A stretch of DNA of 16,217 nt from Actinobacteria bacterium UBA4719 (lineage in GTDB: Bacteria; Actinomycetota; Actinomycetes; Actinomycetales; Dermatophilaceae), in contig DHJN01000265.1 of NCBI GenBank assembly GCA_002404345.1, positions 1 through 16,217 of the forward strand. Reading direction: 5' to 3'. Of this stretch, positions 13,261-16,217 are shown in pieces. Every line of letters starts with the position of its first letter. Positions within the stretch are counted from its first letter, which is position 1. Below the pieces are notes generated by a model. That model had not been told where the DNA came from. It saw nothing but the letters and a program-made list of their open reading frames with translations, and did not search any database. A program made the position numbers and the translations under genes.

Positions 13261-14430
13261 ATGAGGATGCCGCGTCTTCTCGATGACTACGAGTCCAGGT
13301 CCGCTGATGAGGCGATCAGGATGTGCAGGGAGCTGGTTGAGGATCCCGACTTCCCGACCGTCCAGCGGTGGCGCGAGGCCGGCGGGAAGGTTGTCGGCCA
13401 CTTCCAGGTCTACTTCCCCGAGGAGATCGCGCATGCCGCGGGCATGTTGCCGTTCAAGGTGCGTGGAGCTCCGGTGGAGGCACGCCAGGCGGGGGCCCAC
13501 TTCGGCTCCTACCTCTGCTCGATCCTGAAGACGTCGCTTGAGCTCGCGTTGAGCGGCCGGGTCACCCTCGACCTGTTCGTCTCGCACCCCATCTGTGACT
13601 CAGCCCGCAACCTTGCCGCAGTCTGGGGCAGGAACTTCGAGTACCCCTGCGAGATCCTCTACCTGCCGCAGAACGCGAACTCGGTTCACGCGGCGACATA
13701 CCTGCGGGGTGAGTACGCCCGTCTGACCCGCGAGATCGAGAAGATTGCCGGGCACCGGATCACCGAGGATCAGCTCCGGGCCTCCCTCGGCGTGTTCAAC
13801 GAGAACCGGCGCCTGCTCAGGGAACTCGGCGAGATCAAGCGCGAGACACCCTGGCTGCTGCCTGCGGACGAGGCATACTCGCTGCTCGCCGTTGGCGCGA
13901 TGATCCCGCGCGAGGAGCACAACGAGCTTCTGGCCTGGGTGCTTCCAAAGATCCGTCGGGGAACCGCCCTACCCCAGGACCGGATGCGTCTGGTCCTCAC
14001 CGGCGGTTTCTGCGAGCAGCCGCCGCTCGACCTGCTGCACACCATCGCACAGTTCTCCTATGTCGTCGACGACGACCTGCTGATCGGGCTGAGGTGGATC
14101 ACCGAGGACATTCCGGTCGGTGCGGATCCTCTGGCCGACCTGGCCGAGTCCTACCTGGAGCGCTCCTCCTGCAGCCCCGTGCAGCACGACCTGCGCAGGC
14201 CCAAGGAGAAGATGCTCGTCGATCAGATCAAGGCCACGAATGCGGGTGCCGCGATCATCATCGCCGCGAAGATGTGCGACCCGGGTCTGGACGAAGTGGT
14301 GGCCTACACCAAGGCTCTCGACGACGAGGGTATCCCCTACTTCGTCAGTGAGTTCGAAGAGCGGATGACGAACTTCGACAGCCTTCAGATCCAGCTCGAG
14401 ACCTTCATCGAGAACCTGCTCTTTACGTGA
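13261..14430 (+). CDS. bzdN: Class I benzoyl-CoA reductase, BcrC/BadD/BzdN-type subunit
   Basis: 389 residues, the usual length of the smaller catalytic subunit. It belongs to the 2-hydroxyacyl-CoA dehydratase D-component family: RWREAGGKVVGHFQVYFPEE with HAAGMLPF, SHPICDSARN (C112), GGFCEQPPLDLLH (C251) and AAKMCDPGLDE (C339), with further cysteines at 86, 130 and 304. Conserved cysteines bind [4Fe-4S] clusters that pass electrons to the aromatic ring of benzoyl-CoA, giving cyclohexadiene-carboxyl-CoA. The FSYVVDDDLLIGLRW and QIQLETFIENLLF runs look closer to the bzd than to the Thauera bcr type, so the symbol is provisional. ATG 13261 (10 nt after badH) has a weak ribosome site; ATG 13267 is a near alternative. 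The product needs its partner from the next gene and ATPase subunits. Confidence 0.82.
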   Translation: MRMPRLLDDYESRSADEAIRMCRELVEDPDFPTVQRWREAGGKVVGHFQVYFPEEIAHAAGMLPFKVRGAPVEARQAGAHFGSYLCSILKTSLELALSGRVTLDLFVSHPICDSARNLAAVWGRNFEYPCEILYLPQNANSVHAATYLRGEYARLTREIEKIAGHRITEDQLRASLGVFNENRRLLRELGEIKRETPWLLPADEAYSLLAVGAMIPREEHNELLAWVLPKIRRGTALPQDRMRLVLTGGFCEQPPLDLLHTIAQFSYVVDDDLLIGLRWITEDIPVGADPLADLAESYLERSSCSPVQHDLRRPKEKMLVDQIKATNAGAAIIIAAKMCDPGLDEVVAYTKALDDEGIPYFVSEFEERMTNFDSLQIQLETFIENLLFT

Positions 14431-14442
14431 ACGGAGACCACG

Positions 14443-15834
14443 ATGTCCAGCGCTTCGGAGTCAACCAGGGATTCACCTGTCGACAAGGGAGGTTCCTCGT
14501 TCGACAAGGGAGGTTCTTCAATTGTCGGCCGCGGCAAGAGAGACGGCAACCGCCTCTTCCAGGAGTGGTACCAGGAACTCGGGACCGCCGCTGAGCGAAA
14601 CGAGCACTCCGCCTATGTATTCGTGATGGGAAGCCTCACCGAGATCATGCGCAGCTTCGGTATCCACACGGTATTTCCGGAGATCAACGGGCTCCAGCAG
14701 GCCGTGCGCCGCGTCTCCGGCGATGACATCGGCCTCGCCGAGGACTACGGCTTCTCAGCCGACGTCTGTGGGTATCTCAAGGCCGACGTCGGGCTCCAGC
14801 TCCGGGGGGGCGAGCACCCCATGGGAAAGATTCCGCCGCCGTCGCTGTCTGTCCACACAAACGCCTGCAACACCTATATCAAGTGGGCCGAGATCTGGGA
14901 GCGGATGTACAAGGTCCCGATCTTCACCCTCGACATCCCCGGGACCCGCGCTGCGGGCCGGCAGACCTGGCCGGGACAAGTCGACTTTGAGAACGACCGC
15001 AAGTATGTCGCGGGCCAGATCAACGAGGTAATCCACCTCTGCGAGCAGATTACGGACAAGAAGCTCGACCTCGACAAGCTGCGCGAGGCAATGACACACA
15101 CCAACACCATGAGCCGGAAGTGGAAGCGCCTGATCGAGCTCAACAAGAGCTCGCCGGCGGTCTACAACGCGATGACTGACGGCACAGTATTCCTCGGCGT
15201 GATGAACGGCTACCGCGGACGTCCCGAGGGCGCGGAATACTTCACTGATCTCGTGGAGGAGATGGAGTACAAGGCGGCCAACGGCATCGGTACCGCCTTC
15301 GAGGAGAAGTACCGCCTGGCGTTCGTTGGCATCCCGTGCTATCCGATCTTCAGGGGCTTCAGTGAGATGTTCACCGAGTGGGGCGGCTCGTTTGTTGGCT
15401 CCAGCTATCTCTGGTACGCCTCCGGCGGGGCAAATCTGGGTTACCAGTACGACCTTGACCACCCGCTCGAGAGCCTGGCAGAAGGCCTGCTGGTGACCGT
15501 CCGGGAGTCGATGGACTCGATGTTCTTCTCCGACAGGAGCCTTATCGAGATGGTAGAGCCATACGGTATCGACGGCGTCGTCTACCACTCGGTCAAGTCG
15601 TGCCGCACGGTCTCGACCGGCCTTGCCGACAACCGCCGGGCCGTGATGGAGGCAACCGATGTGGCGACCTTGTTCATGGAGTCAGACCACATGGACAAGC
15701 GAGTGGTGTCAGAGGCTCAGCTGAAGAACCGGGTGGACGCCTTCTTCGAGGGGCTCGCAGTGCGGAGTCAGCGGCGCATCTCGAACGCTGCTGCACCAGG
15801 GCAGAGCCTGAGGGCCAGAGGAGGTCACAGATGA
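14443..15834 (+). CDS. bzdO: Class I benzoyl-CoA reductase, BcrB/BadE/BzdO-type subunit
   Basis: 463 residues from ATG 14443 with GGAGA upstream, 12 nt after the first subunit gene. Same dehydratase-like family: [20 protein letters not shown] with [23 protein letters not shown] (C109), [19 protein letters not shown] (C142), [13 protein letters not shown] (C299) and [13 protein letters not shown] (C387). These cysteines would ligate the second [4Fe-4S] cluster and shape the benzoyl-CoA pocket. Slightly longer than usual because of an N-terminal insert [14 protein letters not shown] (residues 14-27, a 21-bp duplication) and a 20-residue C-terminal tail. It overlaps the ATPase start by 4 nt (ATGA), so subunits are made together. 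The bzd label is provisional against bad/bcr. Confidence 0.82.
   Translation: MSSASESTRDSPVDKGGSSFDKGGSSIVGRGKRDGNRLFQEWYQELGTAAERNEHSAYVFVMGSLTEIMRSFGIHTVFPEINGLQQAVRRVSGDDIGLAEDYGFSADVCGYLKADVGLQLRGGEHPMGKIPPPSLSVHTNACNTYIKWAEIWERMYKVPIFTLDIPGTRAAGRQTWPGQVDFENDRKYVAGQINEVIHLCEQITDKKLDLDKLREAMTHTNTMSRKWKRLIELNKSSPAVYNAMTDGTVFLGVMNGYRGRPEGAEYFTDLVEEMEYKAANGIGTAFEEKYRLAFVGIPCYPIFRGFSEMFTEWGGSFVGSSYLWYASGGANLGYQYDLDHPLESLAEGLLVTVRESMDSMFFSDRSLIEMVEPYGIDGVVYHSVKSCRTVSTGLADNRRAVMEATDVATLFMESDHMDKRVVSEAQLKNRVDAFFEGLAVRSQRRISNAAAPGQSLRARGGHR
14482..14523 (+). repeat. 21-bp tandem duplication in the 5' end of the second reductase gene
   Basis: Two in-frame units of 21 bp (14482-14502 and 14503-14523) encode DKGGSSF and DKGGSSI. 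Each contains AAGGGAGG, a near-perfect anti-Shine-Dalgarno match, inside the coding sequence, but no start codon follows at ribosome-site distance. Confidence 0.92.
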
Positions 15835-16169
15835 CGTATGCCGCAGGGGTCGACGTTGGTTCGACCCAGACCAAGGCAGTGATCATCGACAAGGACCTGC
15901 AGATTGTGGGTCGAGCGCTCGTCCCTACCGGTGCACACGTGGCGCTCGCGGCCGAGACCGCCTACGAGATGGCGTTGAAGCAGGGCAACCTCCACAAGGA
16001 GGGTGTCAGCTTCATCGTCGGGACCGGCTACGGCCGATACAACGTGACTTTCGGTGACGCCCAGACGACCGAGATCTCCTGTCACGGCAGAGGTGCGGTG
16101 CACCTGTTTCCGGGCACGTGCACTGTCGTGGACATCGGAGGACAGGACACTAAGAGCGCGCGCAAATAG
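15831..16169 (+). CDS. Benzoyl-CoA reductase ATPase/activase subunit, truncated
   Basis: 112 residues from ATG 15831 (GAGGAGG 8 nt upstream, ATGA overlap). It starts as an ASKHA-fold activase of the BadF/BadG/BcrA/BcrD family: phosphate-1 loop [10 protein letters not shown] (6-15), [13 protein letters not shown] (63-75), [16 protein letters not shown], and phosphate-2 loop DIGGQDTK (101-108). Family members run about 260-300 residues, with the cluster-binding CxxGTGxFLE motif after this point; here the frame gives SARK and TAG (16167-16169). These subunits hydrolyse ATP to drive electrons into the catalytic subunits. Homology is lost near 16155, so the gene is interrupted, or the window joins a different sequence. 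Which of the two activase paralogues it is cannot be settled. Confidence 0.8.
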   Translation: MTYAAGVDVGSTQTKAVIIDKDLQIVGRALVPTGAHVALAAETAYEMALKQGNLHKEGVSFIVGTGYGRYNVTFGDAQTTEISCHGRGAVHLFPGTCTVVDIGGQDTKSARK

Positions 16170-16217
16170 GCCGGTGCAGGGGTCTGGCTGTGCGGGATCG
16201 TTTTCGACTTGTCGTAG

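Noticed and set aside
16180..16217. Group II intron start (GTGCG) after the activase break
   Set aside because: The GTGCG at about 16190 is about 35 nt after homology is lost, not at the junction, and no further intron sequence is available.

Overview
The window looks like part of a high-GC actinobacterial genome. The evidence is a complete actinomycete integrative and conjugative element (AICE) backbone, including an FtsK-type transfer protein, a RepSA-type replication initiator, Pra, Xis, Int and a WhiB-like protein, next to the 3' half of an actinobacterial tRNA-Phe(GAA). Genes are cut at both window edges.

Layout. (1) 1-1913, + strand, visibly lower GC: a Pycsar-type anti-phage module, made of a TM effector truncated by the window edge and a PycC-type cyclase, followed by a HEPN-domain protein that may be a third component. 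(2) 2023-3536, - strand: a HAD phosphatase and a GntR/UTRA-type repressor, overlapping by 4 nt. (3) 3564-3627: a bidirectional control region with three copies of a CTAG-centred operator over a good sigma-70 promoter. (4) 3654-9357, + strand: the AICE core of pra, two small proteins, an FtsK/SpoIIIE transfer protein, a WhiB-like protein, a rolling-circle-type Rep, xis and int, mostly joined by 1-4 nt stop/start overlaps. (5) 9438-9482: the right attachment site, a 45-bp copy of the tRNA-Phe 3' half, followed by a 13-bp-stem terminator. No second copy was seen to the left, so the left end, and probably the intact tRNA gene, should lie outside the window. That makes the Pycsar/HEPN genes probable AICE cargo.

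(6) 9522-11471: a gene-poor, decayed stretch holding a truncated nrfH (multihaem cytochrome c) fragment and a frameshifted 3' fragment of a NadR-type AAA ATPase/kinase. (7) 11627 to the end, + strand: an operon for anaerobic aromatic-ring metabolism. It encodes a BadI-type ring-opening hydrolase, a BadH-type dehydrogenase, two class I (ATP-dependent) benzoyl-CoA reductase catalytic subunits and the start of an ATPase/activase subunit. The ATPase reading frame stops after 112 residues, and homology is lost about 60 nt before the window end, as expected of an insertion or a contig edge in a repeat.

How it works together. The GntR protein probably represses the pra-to-int operon, so excision, replication and transfer stay off until derepression; the overlapping HAD enzyme may supply or remove a signal. 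The Pycsar/HEPN cargo would protect the host from phages. The bad/bzd genes would reduce benzoyl-CoA and convert the alicyclic product to pimelyl-CoA. An operon of this type, with three short in-frame or junction tandem duplications, is unusual beside an AICE in an actinobacterium.
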